Shown here: positions 5,593-5,887 of the stretch, piece by piece
How positions within the stretch are numbered: position 1 is the first letter of the stretch
Layout: the number at the start of each line of letters is the position of its first letter
Assembly (NCBI GenBank): GCA_050954595.1
Contig: JBPBQE010000476.1
Location: 1-5,887, forward strand
Length of the DNA stretch: 5,887 bases
Direction of reading: 5' to 3'
Source: JAVVHH01 sp050954595
Lineage (GTDB): Bacteria > Pseudomonadota > Alphaproteobacteria > Acetobacterales > Acetobacteraceae
Position numbers and translations under genes: made by a program
The notes under the pieces: model-generated
Database searches by the model: none
Told to the model about the DNA's origin: nothing
What the model saw: the letters and a program-made list of their open reading frames with translations, nothing else

Positions 5593-5887
5593 CTACTGCG
5601 GAAGATCGAACGGCTCGCGCCGATCTGCGACCAGCTTGTTGGGCGGGAAGATCGCCTGCACCGCGGCGCAGCCTTCCGGGATCGACCGCCGGACGTAGAC
5701 ATAGGTCCCGTCCTGTCCCTTGCCCGTATCGGTGACATGGAAGGTGCAATACTCGTAGCCGCGCACCGACAGGATGGCTTGCAAGCCGTATTCGGTTCCC
5801 ATCCCGAGCAGCGCGATCGCCGGCAGGGCAGCGACCGCGCCATACACGGCGATCGTGAAGACGAGCCGCTCCGGCGGGCGGAGCCGA
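5593..5887 (-). CDS. Membrane protein of unknown function, N-terminus cut by window edge
   Basis: I do not recognise this gene. The frame is open from the right edge to a TAG at 5593-5595, giving at least 97 residues. The visible part begins with a basic LRPPERL segment, followed by one hydrophobic helix (LVFTIAVYGAVAALPAIALLG), then a soluble tail of about 65 residues with VRGYEYCTFHVTD and SIPEGCAAVQAIF, which carries two cysteines. A GTG at 5847 could start a shorter form but would cut into the hydrophobic helix, so the real start is most likely beyond the window. The basic residues before the helix suggest that the tail faces the periplasm, where the two cysteines could pair; this is inference. 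It converges on the kinase-like gene with only 15 bases between the two stops, and I saw no strong terminator hairpin there. Confidence 0.6.
   Translation of the reverse strand, partial: RLRPPERLVFTIAVYGAVAALPAIALLGMGTEYGLQAILSVRGYEYCTFHVTDTGKGQDGTYVYVRRSIPEGCAAVQAIFPPNKLVADRREPFDLPQ

Noticed and set aside
1..5887. CRISPR arrays, tRNA or rRNA genes, insertion sequences
   Set aside because: No regularly spaced repeats, cloverleaf-like segments, rRNA sequence, transposase or terminal inverted repeats were seen.

Overview
The window is a compact NAD-salvage locus from a GC-rich bacterium. The coding part is strongly GC-rich with heavy G/C use at third codon positions. The protein style and GC-rich codon use suggest an alphaproteobacterium, perhaps Rhodospirillales/Acetobacteraceae; this is an inference from general look, not from a marker gene.

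Layout. Positions 1-434 hold no gene I can support. By hand count 1-360 is about 52% GC, clearly below the rest, and may be a decayed or acquired stretch. On the minus strand, 435-1100 encodes an NrtR-type regulator: a Nudix domain with a degenerate catalytic box fused to a winged helix. A short AT-rich divergent intergenic region follows, with an imperfect palindrome at 1106-1119 that is a candidate operator. On the plus strand four genes then run head to tail with a 4-base gap or short overlaps: a short PRPP-synthetase-like protein (1185-1982), a nicotinamide phosphoribosyltransferase-type enzyme (1987-3486), an SPFH/band-7 protein with no transmembrane segment (3479-4477), and a divergent NAD-kinase-like protein with a C-terminal membrane anchor (4474-5577). 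A convergent membrane-protein gene of unknown function (5593 to the right edge) is cut by the window end.

How they may work together. In the standard view the first enzyme makes PRPP, the second joins it to nicotinamide to give NMN, and the kinase-like protein could turn NAD into NADP, all under an ADP-ribose-sensing repressor. No NMN adenylyltransferase is present here. The synthetase-like protein also has an unusual phosphate-binding loop and is short. That leaves room for a second reading: the pair might act on ADP-ribose and rebuild NAD directly, as described for the phage NARP1 pathway (Adps plus Namat), whose members resemble Prs and NAMPT. The SPFH protein and the membrane-anchored kinase-like protein suggest that part of the pathway sits at the membrane. 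These last two ideas are hypotheses.
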